Position numbers and translations under genes: made by a program. A stretch of 64,000 nucleotides of DNA from Notolepis coatsorum (Eukaryota; Chordata; Actinopteri; Aulopiformes; Paralepididae), in contig OZ020592.1 of the NCBI GenBank assembly GCA_963971535.1, positions 119,989,480 through 120,053,479 on the forward strand. Reading direction: 5' to 3'. The notes beneath the pieces are model-generated. The model was not told where the DNA came from, made no database searches, and was given only the letters and a program-made list of their open reading frames with translations. Every line of letters starts with the position of its first letter. The first letter of the stretch is position 1. Below, one piece after another: positions 43,660-55,984 of the stretch.

Positions 43660-44450
43660 GGCTTGCACTTTAGCCTTGACCCTCTTTTCCTTTCTTTTTT
43701 TTCTTTCTTATTGTCGCTGTTTTTATGTCATCTGTATGCGCGATTTAAATGTGATCCGATTCTACCTTGGACTAACTGCTGATTTGCCTTAATTTTGTTT
43801 TGAATTTTCCGTGATCCATTTATGCTATAACGTTGCGACATTAATATGCAGACTCCAAGGTAGATGGTTACAGGGTTGATGCTGAGTAATTATATAATAA
43901 TTATTGTTGCTGTTGTAATGGCATTTGAATGAGCAATTTAACTGTGATTCGATCCTACCTTGGACTAACTGCTCCGACCGATATCTTTATTGAAACAATG
44001 TATGATAACAGGTGGTGTCAGGTGTTGCCTATTACCATCCCCGGATTAATGAATGTGTTTAATTCTATTCTTACATATGGTTATGTCATTTCAGCCGTTG
44101 TGCCTGATCAGAGGGACAGCTACAGGGGTGCACTTTGACCATAACCCTTTTTTTTTCCCTTCCTTTTTTTGTCATTGTTTAATTGACATTGTTCACACAA
44201 TTTTGCACAATTAACCTGTGACCCGATCCTGCCTTAGACTATCGGCTGGGATGCTTTAATTTAATTTTGTTTTGAATTTTCCTATACCCTTTTGGGCTAT
44301 AATAATGCGACGTTGAAGCGCAGATTCGGAAATAGATAGCTGCAGGTTGATGTGGAGTTATTATTTAATAATGGCTATTTTTACCATTATGGTTGTCTCA
44401 TGTTGGGGCCAGGGCTCAGGTGGGTTTCGACCGATATCTTTATTGAATTT
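43660..44450 (+). repeat. Degenerate 450-bp tandem repeats between L1 ORF1 and ORF2
   Basis: Blocks such as GCACTTTAGCCTTGACCCTC (43,666) and GCACTTTGACCATAACCC (44,130), and GACCGATATCTTTATTGAA (43,975 and 44,427), recur at a spacing of about 450-466 bp. A 'cgatcctaccttggactaact' block occurs three times. The inter-ORF spacer is unusually long even without the inverted insertion (about 1.85 kb). Confidence 0.6.
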
Positions 44451-44848
44451 TATTTTTATTATTATTTGTGTTTATTGGACTAGTGGGGGTTTACTCAGGG
44501 GTTTATCTAGAGGGGGGTTGGAGTGGGGAGCGTCTTATTGATCCATGTCTCTAGTGGGAAGTGATAGGAAGATGACCATCCTCAGTGGATGGGGCATAGG
44601 GTGGGGATTGGAGAGTGGGTATAGGGGGCCTTATAATAGGACGGGTGGGTTAGGGTTTAGAGTAGAAGGAGGGGGGGTTGTAGCTGGGGTGGTATTTTTA
44701 TGTGTTTTATGTACTGTTGTCTTATATGTGTGTAATTGTTCCTCCTCTGAACTCCTGGGATTGACCGTCCGGGCCCGCCGGGATCAGCGCCTCTGTACTC
44801 AGCCTGGCTGCACTGGTATGTTCTCTACGCATTTATACAAGCTCGACC

Positions 44849-47800
44849 ATGGCTAAATTGAATATTTTAATTTGGAACGCAGGAGGGCTTAACGCCCCAC
44901 ACAAGCGTGCCAGTGTCCTTTGGCTATTGAAGAGGAGAAATATTGACCTTGCTCTCCTTAGTGAGACGCATTTATTGGTAGGTGACGTGTCAAGACTGGC
45001 AAATCGGCAATATCACGTTATCTCCTCATCCTCAGCCGATGATAAGACGAAAGGAGTAGTCATAGTTACAAGACGTAACCTTGATATCAAAATCTTGGAT
45101 GTATGGTCGGACACAGAGGGAAGGATTACTATAGCAAAAGTTGAATTCTTGCATAGGAAGATGGCTATAATAGCATTGTATGCTCCTAACACATTTGATT
45201 CAGCGTTCTATAATACAATCACGAAGAATATGTTGGAACTTAATGGATACGCTCTCATTGTGGGTGGCGATTTTAATGCGTGCTGGGATGCGGAGATGGA
45301 TAGGTCCGGGCCCTCTGAAACGAGCGACCAAAAACGGGCCTCTAAGGCCCTTAGGATGTGGGCCAAAGACACGGGGCTCACTGACCTTTGGCGCTTATGC
45401 AACCCCACCCTCAAAGATTACTCTCACCTGTCAGCCAGACACAAAAGCTTCTCTCGAATTGACTATGCATTCGCGTCCCCTAATATGTTTGATAGTTTCG
45501 ATGTCTCATTGGTCCCCTTGGCTCTCTCAGACCACAAGGGGATTTTCCTTACGGCAACCTTTGGCAGGCTCTCCGCAAGAGCTCCCAGATGGCGTTTTAA
45601 TTCGACCTTGCTAAAGAACGATGACTTCTGTTCTGAGTTCAGGAGTAAACTAGCTGAATTTTTGCAGATCAACGTTGGCACAGTAGAAGACCCTAGGGTC
45701 CTGTGGAACGCATTGAAAGGATTTATCAGGGGTCATGTCACTCTATTTGCCTCCAATTTTCGAAAATCCCGGTCAAAAAAGCTAGAAGGACTGGAATCAT
45801 TATATGCGGACCTATACGCATCCTTGCAAACTAACTATAATGAACGACTAAACACACAACGTAAGATAGTCAAAAAAGAAATAAACTCCATACTTAAACA
45901 ACAGTCTGAGTTCTTGATACATAGGACAAGACAAAATTACTATTTTCACGGCTCCAGACCTAGCCATCTATTGGCAATGAAAATACGCTCAAATGATCAT
46001 TTCTCGGATATCCCCTCGATTAGGACGAGCCAGGGTGCAGTCACTACTGATTCGAAAAAGATCAATGACACTTTTAAAGAGTTTTACTCACAGTTATATA
46101 GCTCAGAGGGTATTCTTGATGACTCTAAATTTGAATCGTTAATTGGCGGGCTTGAGATACCCCACATTTCTGAGGAAGAGGCCAAGGAACTGGGGAGACC
46201 GATTACTCTCGTAGAATTGAGGGAGACGATTGTTGAAATGCAGAGGGGTAAGGCACCAGGCTGGCATGGTATTCCACCCGAAGTGTATTTAGCTTTCTGG
46301 GACCAACTGGGTCCATTGATGCTCGATATGATCAATTACGCTATCGAACAAGAGGAGTTCTCAAGAGATGTCAATATGGCGTTGATTTCTTTACTTCTCA
46401 AGAAGGACAAAGATCCCAATGATTGTGGTAGCTATAGACCCTTGAGTCTTCTCGGGGCCGATTTAAAGGTGTTTGCCAAGGTGCTGGCCCGTCGCCTGCA
46501 GAGATTTATTTAGGTACACTGCGATCAAACTGGTTTTATCCCGGGGCGTCTGGCTGCAGATAATCTTAGGAGGATGTTGCATGTAATCGATAACAGTAAA
46601 GACAATACAACTCCATCCACAGTTCTGTCTTTGGATGCCATGAAGGCGTTTGACAGACTTGAGTGGTCATACCTGTGGAAGCTACTTGAGGTCATGGGTC
46701 TTGGAAAGAGTTTTATTCATATGATTAAAGTCCTGTATGCCTCGCCGTCTGCGATGATACTGACAGGCAAAAACTGTTCCACACTCTTTCCAGTCTCCAG
46801 ATCTTCTAGACAGGATTGCCCTCTGAGCCCGGGACTGTTCGCGCTTTCCCTCGAACCTTTGGCCCAATTTATTAGGCAATCGGAGGACATCGTCCCCATA
46901 ATGGTCAATAATACTCCACACAAAATTGCTCTCTATGCGGATGACCTGCTGATTTTCATGGACGACCCCTCCCGGTCGGCCACAAAATTATTGAGGATAA
47001 TCGACGACTTTGGTAAATTGTCAGGCTTTAAGATTAACTGGAACAAATCAGCCTGCCTACCTCTTAATGAACTGGCCAAGGCGGTACGACTACCAGCTGA
47101 TATCCCCATAGTAGAACATTTTAAATACTTGGGCATAGAGATATTCCCCACGCAGAACCAAACTACTAAGTACAACTTCACGGGTACTTATGATAAAATA
47201 TGCCAGGATCTAGACAGGTGGTCGTCCCTTCCTAACTCCTTACAAGCCCGGGCTTCCATAATCAAAATGAACATCCTGCCTAGGATAAATTTTATTAGCT
47301 CAATGCTCCCCCTGCCCCCTCCAATAGACCACTGGCGCAAGGTACAATCGATGGTATCTAAGTTTATCTGGAATAACAAACGCCCGAGAATCAAAAGGGC
47401 TACTACTCAACGTAGAAAACAAGATGGGGGCCTCGCAATCCCTGATTTTAAACTTTATTTCTGGTCCTTTTCACTGAGACCTCTGATGTGCTGGCTAGAC
47501 CCTGTAGAGGCTGTATCGTGGCGCTTCTTAGAAGCGGCGGCGGTATCTCCGCTAAGATTGCAGGATGTAGTGTACTCCACTGTCTCTATTTCGAAATGCC
47601 GGCTGAGGTATGGACCGATCATAACTCACGTGATCCAAACGTGGCGTAATGTACAGAGGTCGTGTGGGGTTAAATGCCCTTGGCACCTGGACTCTCCAAT
47701 TTTTAATAACCAGCAATTACTTGTTGGACACAAGCCGGTTAATATTCCTCAATGGCAAAGGAGGGGAGTGCATACTCTGGAGGATATTTATGATAAGAAC

Positions 47801-48613
47801 GGCCTCCGTGCGTTTCAGGACTTAAGAGAATTTTATGATCTTCCCGGCGAGTCCTTCTTTCTTTACCTTCAACTAAGGTCAGCACTGAGGGCGCATGGCG
47901 TACCGTGGGCTCAAGCCTTGCACCCACACCCCTTCCTCAGGCTCATAGTGGACAGGACGACATCCAGAGGGTTTGTCTCCGACTTTTATACGCTCTTAAT
48001 TCAATCCACGTATAAAAATGTATCATTGGATACAATCTGGCGTGTGGATATCCCGGAGTTGGACCCCGAGTTTGACTGGGATGATGTTTGGGCAAATGTG
48101 GCATTATCTTCCCGCAACCCCAATCACCAGCAAATTAATTTTAATTATATTCATAGGACCTATCTTACACCTAGGAAGCTATATGCTATGGGACTGATAA
48201 CCGACTCTCTGTGCACTTTGTGCTCTCAAAAGGCCACGGGCACTTATATGCATATGTATTGGGATTGCCCACCAGTGGCCCACTTCTGGAGGTCAATAAC
48301 GGACAAACTTTCAGATCTGTGTGGCTTAACTATCCCATTCACAGCTGTTACGCTACTCCTGAACGATATAACGACACTACCCGCTTCCATACAACTGAAA
48401 AGGGTTGTCCTAGCGGGCGTCACAGCAGCGAAGAAGCTGATAGCAATGAGATGGAAGGAGCCTGAGAAGCTTACAATGATTAACTGGTCCCTAACTCTAT
48501 TGGATGTGATTTATCTTGAGATATCCACAGCCCGGGTGATTGGGGTAGGGCAGGCTGGAATTGACCTGTGGTTCGCAGCAGCTGAGAAGGTAAAGACCGC
48601 AGTGTGCGGCTGA
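44849..48613 (+). pseudogene. L1/Tx1 ORF2: endonuclease and reverse transcriptase, one internal stop
   Basis: The frame of 1,255 codons is interrupted only by a TAG (46,511-46,513, codon 555), between RT blocks. Endonuclease: LNILIWNAGGLNAPHKRASV at the N-terminus, SETH near 45, GGDFNACWD near 140 and SDHKGIFL near 230. Reverse transcriptase: CGSYRPLSLLGADLKVFAKV (about 530-550), LSLDAMKAFDRLEWSYLW and the catalytic YADD at 696-699. The C-terminus has CTLCSQKATGTYMHMYWDC (CCHC knuckle). Apart from the TAG it looks whole, so inactivation is recent. Confidence 0.9.
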
Positions 48614-49743
48614 GCGGGGTTGAGGTGCGTGTTCGGGTGAGTCCGGCGGTCTCTTGGGAGGGGGAGGAGGAAATGTTTTGTCTGTCTTGTCTTTTGTCTT
48701 GTCATCTTGAGTTTAGCTGGGGATATTATGGGGGGGCAGCTATTTAACTATTTCTTCACTGTTTGGCCACTTTTACACGGTCTCTGTGAGTCTATGGAAC
48801 ACCTCTACAGGTTTTTGTTTTTTCATGAAGGTTCATTGCTCTGTTTTCGGGTCGTGTTCTCAAAAAATGGTCCTTGTGGTGGATTAGAGATGTACGTTTT
48901 ATTAATATAGGGTCACACGGCCGGGAATCGGGGCTGAACACTGGGAAAGACCATTTATTAGATAGTACCCCTTGGAATTAAAATTTAGAAGGTTGAACTC
49001 TGTTTTCTTTTCTCTTGTCTGTATAATTGTTAGTCTGTATTATTATTATTGTTTTTGTTATTTTCTTGTGAAGTTCTATGTATTGTGATTGTGGTTAATG
49101 TGTTGTCTTGTTTCATGTGAATAATAATAAAAAATTTGATCAAAAAAAAAAAAAGTTATATTTCACTCTATTCAAATCAAATTTAAAGTGACCTGGCTGG
49201 GATAAATGTGCCAGTCAGTCAGCCAAAACAAATTCCTGGACCAAGGACAGGTCGAAACAGGGAGCTGCTGGAGTCGAAGGCCCTCTGGGAGATAAGAGTG
49301 GCAAGCGGCTTCCCCCACCCCCACTCCCTACCCAATCCCCCCTCCCGCGTGTATGCCCGGCGCCACTCCCACGTGATGGTGACGACAGCCGACTAGTACG
49401 CGCGCTGGAGAGGGGGAGCCTAAATGACTGTCTCATCACCAAAGCCCGATCCCACCCATCCCTGCCCCCTCCCGCTGGACAATCTTTCCACCCTCCCTCC
49501 CGCCACCTGGCGCAACGACACCCCGGTGTTGTCGCAGCCGACTATCGCATATGGTGTCTCAGGCATTCTGTAGTCGACATGTGTCAACAAATGTACATGT
49601 CTGTTTGAATTTATGTTGTGCCGTTGTTACTGTAAACATTTAATGATTGTGATATGTTGTTGTTAATGAGACGATGAGCTGTATGTGTGTGTCACTGGAA
49701 TTTCCCCAAGGGGATCAATAAAGGAATATCTTATCTTATCTTA

Positions 49744-49748
<5 letters not shown>

Positions 49749-49795
<47 letters not shown>

Positions 49796-50293
49796 ACAGA
49801 CACACATTTACCCGCCTAGCCAAACCCCCTATCATATAACTTTTATACTTATTCATTTCATAAACTGTAATGATTTTGTGTGAAAAATAATACCAAATAC
49901 TGATACTGAGCAGTACCTGGCTAGCTGTGTGGCTTTCTTTTTTAGGGAGACCGGCTATTTGTAGGCCCCTCATCACCAACTAGCGCACATGCCCTAGGTA
50001 CTGTGAACACCAGGGGGTGCCCTACTTCAAAGAAACATCTGGGCTTCAGAGTGACAGCCAGAAAAAGAGGGCGGGGCTTATTTAGAGGAAGTGAAAATGG
50101 GGCAGGCTTATTTAGAGGAAGTGAAAAGGGGGCTGGGCTTATTTAGAGGAAGTGAAAATGGGGAGGTGCTTAAAAGGGGGCGGTGCTTATTTAGAGGAAG
50201 TGGGGGGAAAGGGGGTGGGCTTAGGGGTCATAAATCAATCAAACTTTCCATATATTATGGTCATGACAGAAGCAGGATTTTACTTCTCTCTCT
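49749..50293. repeat. Right arm of the foldback element with a 30-bp minisatellite
   Basis: CA tract (49,749-49,792), the unique block inverted relative to 35,318-35,560, and about five units of GGCTTATTTAGAGGAAGTGA (50,078-50,205). The left arm has only one unit (near 33,535). Confidence 0.85.
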
Positions 50294-51237
50294 GTGCAGC
50301 GGTCACCAAAAACTACGCTAGCCTTTAAGCATCCATGGACGGGGATTGCATTACCTCCGTAGCTGACAAGACTTAGCTTTGGTGTTGTAAGAGATGCATT
50401 AGGGAATAATTGCATGTAACTCGCTCTGGGCAAAATAGACACAGCTGAACCTGTATCTAGCATGAGCTCAATGTCCTGACCGTCTCGTTCATTTGTGCTA
50501 ACCTGAACTGTACACACTATCTTTTCAACAGAACGTGCCCCATCTACCATGCACAATACAGTCACTTCAGGTACAGTCTCAGACTCGGTTATCTCACTCA
50601 CTCTGTTAGAACCCAGACAAACTTTTGCAAAATGTCCCTTCTTTTTACATGTGTTGCACAGTGCATCCCTAGCAGGGCATCCATCAAAGCTGGCGATGTG
50701 TTGAGGAGAGCCACATCTGTAACATGTCTTACCCTGCATTAACTGCGTAGGCAAGGGTTGCGGTGATGCATTAAAATTACCCCGCTGTGACCTGTACTGT
50801 CGCGAGCGGGAGAACTGGACCGCCTCTACCGTGCTCTCCGGCTGTCCATGAAGCATGACTTTTGCCTCCGACACCGCAGTTTCAATCTGACCAGCAATCA
50901 TTACAGCCTTGGTCAGTGTCAGTGGAACTTCCAGTAGTAGTCGCTCCCTGATGCGTGCTGAGTTGGTTTTTTCGACCAGCTGGTCCCGGATCATTTCCTC
51001 TTCCATCACCCCGAACTCACAAGTTGTAGCTAGCTCTTTTAGAGAGGCAACGTACTGGCCCGTGCTCTCGCCATTGCGTTGGCTACGTTGGCGAAAACGG
51101 TAGCGCTCCGCCACTACATTAACTTTCCGTGTAAAGAACTTTCCAATAACTGATAAAGCTGTGGTGTACTTATCATCTGCAACCGTCATTGTATAGAAAA
51201 GTCTCTGTCCTTCCACTCCCAAACAATGGACGAGCAA
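50239..51237 (-). CDS. Gypsy gag with zinc knuckles and protease start (fossil)
   Basis: The minus-strand frame carries a capsid-type region (FTRKVNVVAERYRFRQRSQR, then QYVASLKELATTCEFG) and two zinc knuckles (CYRCGSPQHIASFDGC and CNTCKKKGHFAKVC). A retroviral-type aspartic protease starts at IELMLDTGSAVSILP. The family's gag forms particles and its protease cuts the polyprotein. The last residues run into foldback sequence at 50,293. Confidence 0.8.
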   Translation of the reverse strand: MLVHCLGVEGQRLFYTMTVADDKYTTALSVIGKFFTRKVNVVAERYRFRQRSQRNGESTGQYVASLKELATTCEFGVMEEEMIRDQLVEKTNSARIRERLLLEVPLTLTKAVMIAGQIETAVSEAKVMLHGQPESTVEAVQFSRSRQYRSQRGNFNASPQPLPTQLMQGKTCYRCGSPQHIASFDGCPARDALCNTCKKKGHFAKVCLGSNRVSEITESETVPEVTVLCMVDGARSVEKIVCTVQVSTNERDGQDIELMLDTGSAVSILPRASYMQLFPNASLTTPKLSLVSYGGNAIPVHGCLKASVVFGDRCTEREVKSCFCHDHNIWKV

Positions 51238-51399
51238 GGCACGCTTTCACGTGTCAGGTAGCTCCTTCTCGGACATGGCTAGCAGGTAATTTTCGAACGT
51301 GCGGATCCATGCCTTGAATGGAATGGCTGGCTCTCCGGCGTTTTGAAGAAAAGGTGCCGGTTGGCTTAGGTTCAACATCGACATCACTCGTCGCCAATA

Positions 51400-51591
51400 T
51401 GTTATGTCGTAATAAGAACGATGAATGGACACTTTAGTACTAGCGTCTTACTTTATTCACATCCATACCGAGAGCTGCATTGCTCAGTCATGCACTCTAC
51501 TTTGTGTGTCTTGCAGGAGCACACACCCAGCCAGGTGTACGACATACTCTATGTTAGAGCTCCGCCTACAGGCCTAATGGAGAACACCACA
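51400..51591 (-). repeat. LTR (5' side) of the Gypsy provirus
   Basis: Pairs with 31,087-31,278, with about two differences. A TGG-starting primer-like site lies just inside on the minus strand. Confidence 0.9.
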
Positions 51592-51877
51592 AACTCCCCG
51601 TACCTGGGGCTTAATAAATCATCCATAGCCCGCCTACTACCCCAAAACGCTGCCGCTAGACTGCTGACAGGTACCCAGAAGAGAGCTCACATCACCCCTG
51701 TACTTGCCTCCCTCCACTGGCTCCCGGTGCGCTTTAGAATAGACTTCAAGGTCCTCCTATTGGTCTACAAAGCCCTTAATGGTAAGGCCCCTGCTTACCT
51801 AGCAGACCTCCTCACCCCTAGGCCTAGGGCCTATACCAACGTCAGGGCCCTCAGATCGGCTGACAAGGGTCTCTTAA

Positions 51878-52731
51878 CACTTTCAGAGCCCTTGCTTAAC
51901 CTTGATTTACCGGTTGAATGCCCACCATCCACTTCAATGTTAGCGTTAAAAACGCCTAATCTATGTTTTAAATTATGTGTCTAATCTGCCCGTCGCTTAT
52001 CAATGACTCGTTTTCCAGTCAACATTGTCGAAGCGGATTGTTTTTTTATCGGTTCATTTTCGTTTTATAGTATTTTGAAAAGCCTCGTTTTCAATGAAAA
52101 TATAAAGATTCCATGATCAAAGACGTTTACTGGAATATTCTAGAATACACAAAAACGTTGTCATTTTTCGGCCTATTTATGAATCGTTTTCAAATAAACG
52201 CTAGATTATCGATAGTATATTATGTGTACGTATGCACGCTAGAGACGCGAGCTAAAAAAATCTATTCTCTGATTTCCTCATCATTTCCTGATCGCTCGTA
52301 CAGCCACACATACACACACACATAGGGCAAACGCTGAGATCTCAGCGAATACAACTCTGATTATCCCAAGACTGGTAAAATAGATTCCTTACCTCAGATC
52401 AGATGTTCTCCAAAAAGATCATTCCAATTCCTGATCGCCATTCCAAATATCGATCACGCTTATTGATTGAGTATTGGCTACTGTGAATATATATTCCAGG
52501 CTGATTCCCGTCCCGCGTCTAAGCGACTGACCTGCAGTTACACAGGGATAGACGATATGGGGCGCTTTTTTCCATTCTGAGCTGCTGGAGGAGCTGCTGT
52601 ACCAACGGGAGACTCGGTTGATGAAATATGAAATCAGATCGCTAATAAACAAATAAAACGATATTTGTCGTCGTGGGCACTCAGTGGGGGGCCTAATAAA
52701 ACGAGATATGTCGTCCGTGGCACTGAAAGTG
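51878..52731. mobile_element. TTAA-flanked MITE (piggyBac type), 854 bp
   Basis: TTAA at 51,874-51,877 and 52,732-52,735. Inverted ends CACTTTCAGAGCC and, from the right, CACTTTCAGTGCC. Shares interior blocks ('aacgctagattatcg', 'attccttacctcagatc') with 54,152-55,065 and 58,342-58,945. No transposase. Confidence 0.85.
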
Positions 52732-53037
52732 TTAACCACCCGTAGGTCCAACTTCAAGTCTAGGGGGGGGGCGTGCTTTTGCTGTCGCAGCTCCTGACCT
52801 CTGGAACAGCATCCCCATGCCCATCAAATCTGCCCCCTCCATCGAGTCTTTTAAATCGAAACTCAAAACCCACCTATACCGCCTGGCCTTCCCTGACTCA
52901 CTTTGACTCTTGCCTTGCTTGTTGACGTGTTGTTTTGTTTCCTTGTCTATCCGTTGGTTGTTTATATTTTCTGTTTATTCTACTTTTCTTTGTTCTTAGC
53001 TATGTGAAGCACTTTGGTTGACAAGTGTCATGTCTAA

Positions 53038-53782
53038 GGGCGCGTTCACACCTACCCTGTTTGGTCCACTTTAAGTGGACCATGGTCCCTTTAAGTGGAC
53101 CATGGTCCCTTTAGATCGATAGTCCGTTTGGTTTGTACAGGTATGAACGCAAACCGAACTATAATGAGGACCAAACAACCGAACCATGGTCCTCTTGAAA
53201 AGTTGGGACTCGGTTCGTTTCAATCGAACTATAGTACCTAATCCAGGAAGCAAAGTAGCCTACTCCTCTCTAGACTGGCGCCGCACGCGGACAGTCTCTC
53301 TCTTCCTCCCTCTCTCTCTCTCCTCTCTAGACGCAGTCTCTCTCTTCCTCTCTCTCTCTCTACTCTAGACTCGCGCGGACCCCCAAACTTTCTCCTGAGG
53401 AGGACATTCGCGGACATTCTCTCAGATAAAGAAAAAAAAAAGCTTACGCAGGAAGGAAAGGTCTCTCTCTCTCTCTCTCTCTCTCCCCCCCCCCCCTCCT
53501 CTCCTCTCCTCTCCTCTCTAGTCGACTAGCGCCGGCCCATGCTCATAATAGTATCTCTCTCATTACGCTGCCGGCAACTGATTACGTTTGTGAGTGCTAT
53601 AGACTAGTCCAATAGATGCGACAGCATGTCCTTTGTTTACAAATTAGATCCGCACCAAACAGGGTAGTGTGAACGCAGACCAAAATTAAACAATGTATCA
53701 TTTTCACATTTGGTGCGGATCTAATTTGTAAACAAATTAGAAAGTCCGGACTATCCCTGGACTTTCAGATGTGAACACACCC
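53038..53782. mobile_element. Harbinger-type MITE, 745 bp
   Basis: TAA duplication (53,035-53,037 and 53,783-53,785). Ends GGGCGCGTTCACACC and, from the right, GGGTGTGTTCACATC. The interior has internal hairpins (TGGTCCACTTTAAGTGGACC) and TC tracts (53,296-53,365; 53,461-53,520). Confidence 0.8.
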
Positions 53783-53832
53783 TAAATGTGCTATATAAAT
53801 AAATTTGATTGATTGATTGATTGATTGATCCT

Positions 53833-54147
53833 GACTGGGAACATCTCTGCCTGGTTTGGCAACTGCACCGCCCAGGATAGGAAGGCCCTACAGAGTGGTA
53901 CTACGGGTATTGCACTACCACCCCTGCAGGACTTATACAACAGGAGGTGCAAATCCAGAGCCTGCAGATAACCACCCCAACAATAGCCTGTTCAAGCTGC
54001 TGCGGTCAGGCAAGCGCCTCCACATACACACTGCAAGACCAGAGAGACTCAGGCTCAGCTTCTTCCTCCAGGCCATCAGAACACTGAACAATGATCTCTC
54101 CACACACACACACTACAGGTCACATTAAACACAAAAAAAAGGTCACT
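53833..54147 (+). mobile_element. CR1-like LINE C-terminal fragment
   Basis: Reads SAWFGNCTAQDRKALQSG, then PPLQDLYNRRCKSRA, and in another frame NNSLFKLLRSGKRLHIHTAR and FFLQAIRTLNNDLS. This is the end of a CR1-like ORF2, with at least one frame change. The following MITE interrupts its 3' UTR. Confidence 0.75.
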
Positions 54148-54151
54148 TTAA

Positions 54152-55065
54152 CTCAATGGACGCCAAGGGGGCGCTGTTTACCTTCTGGTTAGAACGCCAT
54201 CGCTGTAATGCAATGGGGAGGATGCCGTGTTTGCGAGTGCTAAAACTATATTAAATATTATAGCTATGGATCTAATAAACACGTCGATTGTCAGTGAGTT
54301 TCTTCCAGTCAACATGCAAAAAACAGATTAATTTTTCATACATACATTTCCGTTTTATACCGTGGTGAATATGAGTATAGTTCCAGAGTGATTCTGTCTA
54401 ATCTCAAGAAACTTGAGCAAACCGCGCTTCAATGCATTTCCTTAGAAATCGTGCCATTTGTCACTTGATTTATGAATCGTTCTGAAATAAACGCTAGATT
54501 ATCGGTATTATGTGTCCTCTTGCACGAACAGAAGCGGGGGCTGAAAAGTCGCTTCTCCGTGCCTTGGTCAGCGCCAACCGCACGCACACACACACATGAT
54601 CGTTACGAAAGAAACATCGGAGTAACCCAAGATTGGTAACATAGTCCTTACCTCACATCTGCAAAAAGAATAATCCAATTCCTGATCGCCATTCCAAATA
54701 TTGATTGCGTTTATTGATCCAACGTTTCTCCACCAAAACACATAATCCACGCTGCTCCCAGTCTCCCCAGTCCATGTGTTATAACGATACTGCATGCCCC
54801 GAGAAGGAAAACCTGGACTGGACTTCTTAGATCAGCGTACAGCCCAATGATCCAATGATGTGCAATACCGGCCGGAAGGCGTTAGGCGGCGGTATTGGCC
54901 TTTTGCGAGCTCAGACCCATTCCCAATGATATCAGGCTGGATGGATGAAAAATGTATGGATATAGCGAATAAAATAAATAACGATTAAAACCCGACTTTT
55001 CTCGTGATTGGCGCTCAAGCGATGGCGAGTTAACCCCACTTTTCTCGTGAATGGCGCCCAATGAG
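54152..55065. mobile_element. TTAA-flanked MITE (piggyBac type), 914 bp
   Basis: TTAA at 54,148-54,151 and 55,066-55,069. Inverted ends CTCAATGGACGCC and, from the right, CTCATTGGGCGCC. Interior related to 51,878-52,731. Confidence 0.85.
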
Positions 55066-55205
55066 TTAAAGGTCACTTTTTTTGTATAGTATAGCTAGTA
55101 TAGTAGTTATATATAGTATAACTGTACATTGTATAGTATAGTAGTGTATATAGGACTCATTACCTTTAATTCGTAAGCTTAGCATTGTATTATATTTGAT
55201 CTTAG

Positions 55206-55450
55206 TACTTTTTATCATGAATGAATGACCTTTATTTATATAGCACCCTTCACAGCACGAATGCACAGGGTGCTTTACACTATATACATATGAAAATATA
55301 AATCTGAAATAAATGACAACAATAACAGACAGCAGTTAAAAGCAGTGAACCAAATAAAATAAAAAGAATTTAAATAAAATCATCAGTCAATAACTAAAAA
55401 CTATAGGAACAATGAGGACAAAGGGTGCCTATATATGACCAAAAGCCTGT
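55206..55450 (-). mobile_element. L2-like tail with TGAA repeats
   Basis: Begins TGAATGAATGACCTTTATTT and continues 'atatagcacccttcacagca', a minus-strand teleost L2/SINE 3' end. The AT-rich stretch 55,070-55,205 before it has TATAGTATAG repeats. Confidence 0.65.
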
Positions 55451-55584
55451 CTGAACATGTGTGTTTTAGCAGTTTTTTAAAGGAGTTTGTCTATTTTATT
55501 ATCTATTTTATTCTATTATTATTTGTATTTTTTTGCACAATCAAGGCGGGCAGGGCCACCTTCATTTCACTACATGTCTCATGT

Positions 55585-55984
55585 TCAGTTCAGTTCAGTT
55601 ATTTTTTATTTCAGGCTTTGGACACATAACAACGGTCATTCCATAAATCGCCAAAGTTTTACCAGCTGCTATTGCAGCATTGTCCAATTGTCCGAAAAGG
55701 GCAGAAGCACTAGGCTTGTCGGGCCCTACCCCTGAAGACTTACGTTTAGTTTTTTCATTTACATACATACATAGTACATACATATAGTACACATTACAGT
55801 ATAGTATACCTGCAGTATATAATAGTATATATAATAGTATACAGTACATAATAGTGTATACAGCACATATATAATGTGATATGAGATATATAGTACATGA
55901 TATATACAATATAATATAGTACCATAATATAATAGTATATACTGCAAATATAGTTCATTATTACATGGCGTTTTAACATTCGCC
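55585..55984. other. LINE-tail trace followed by AT-rich simple sequence
   Basis: TTCAGTTCAGTTCAGTTATT near 55,583-55,605 looks like the tail of a minus-strand retroelement. 55,750-55,960 is ATAGTATA-rich with no gene. Confidence 0.4.

Larger units (their letters stand above)
41130..49154 (+). mobile_element. L1/Tx1-type LINE, near full length, 8.0 kb
   Basis: Has a leader, ORF1 (41,301-42,116), a long inter-ORF region holding an inverted L1 fragment, ORF2 (44,849-48,613, one stop), a 3' UTR and a poly-A tail. A 14-bp duplication GTTATATTTCACTC flanks it (41,116-41,129 and 49,155-49,168), the signature of target-primed reverse transcription. Confidence 0.9.
40690..49748 (+). mobile_element. 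Retroelement inserted in a CA tract and split by an L1
   Basis: The pieces 40,690-41,129 and 49,155-49,748 form one element of about 1.03 kb. It ends CCCCAAGGGGATCAATAAAG and TATCT repeats, the 3' tail of the Rex1/CR1-like LINE in the window. CA repeats lie on both sides. No reading frame is recognisable, so it may be an internally deleted LINE or a SINE that borrowed the LINE tail. Confidence 0.65.
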
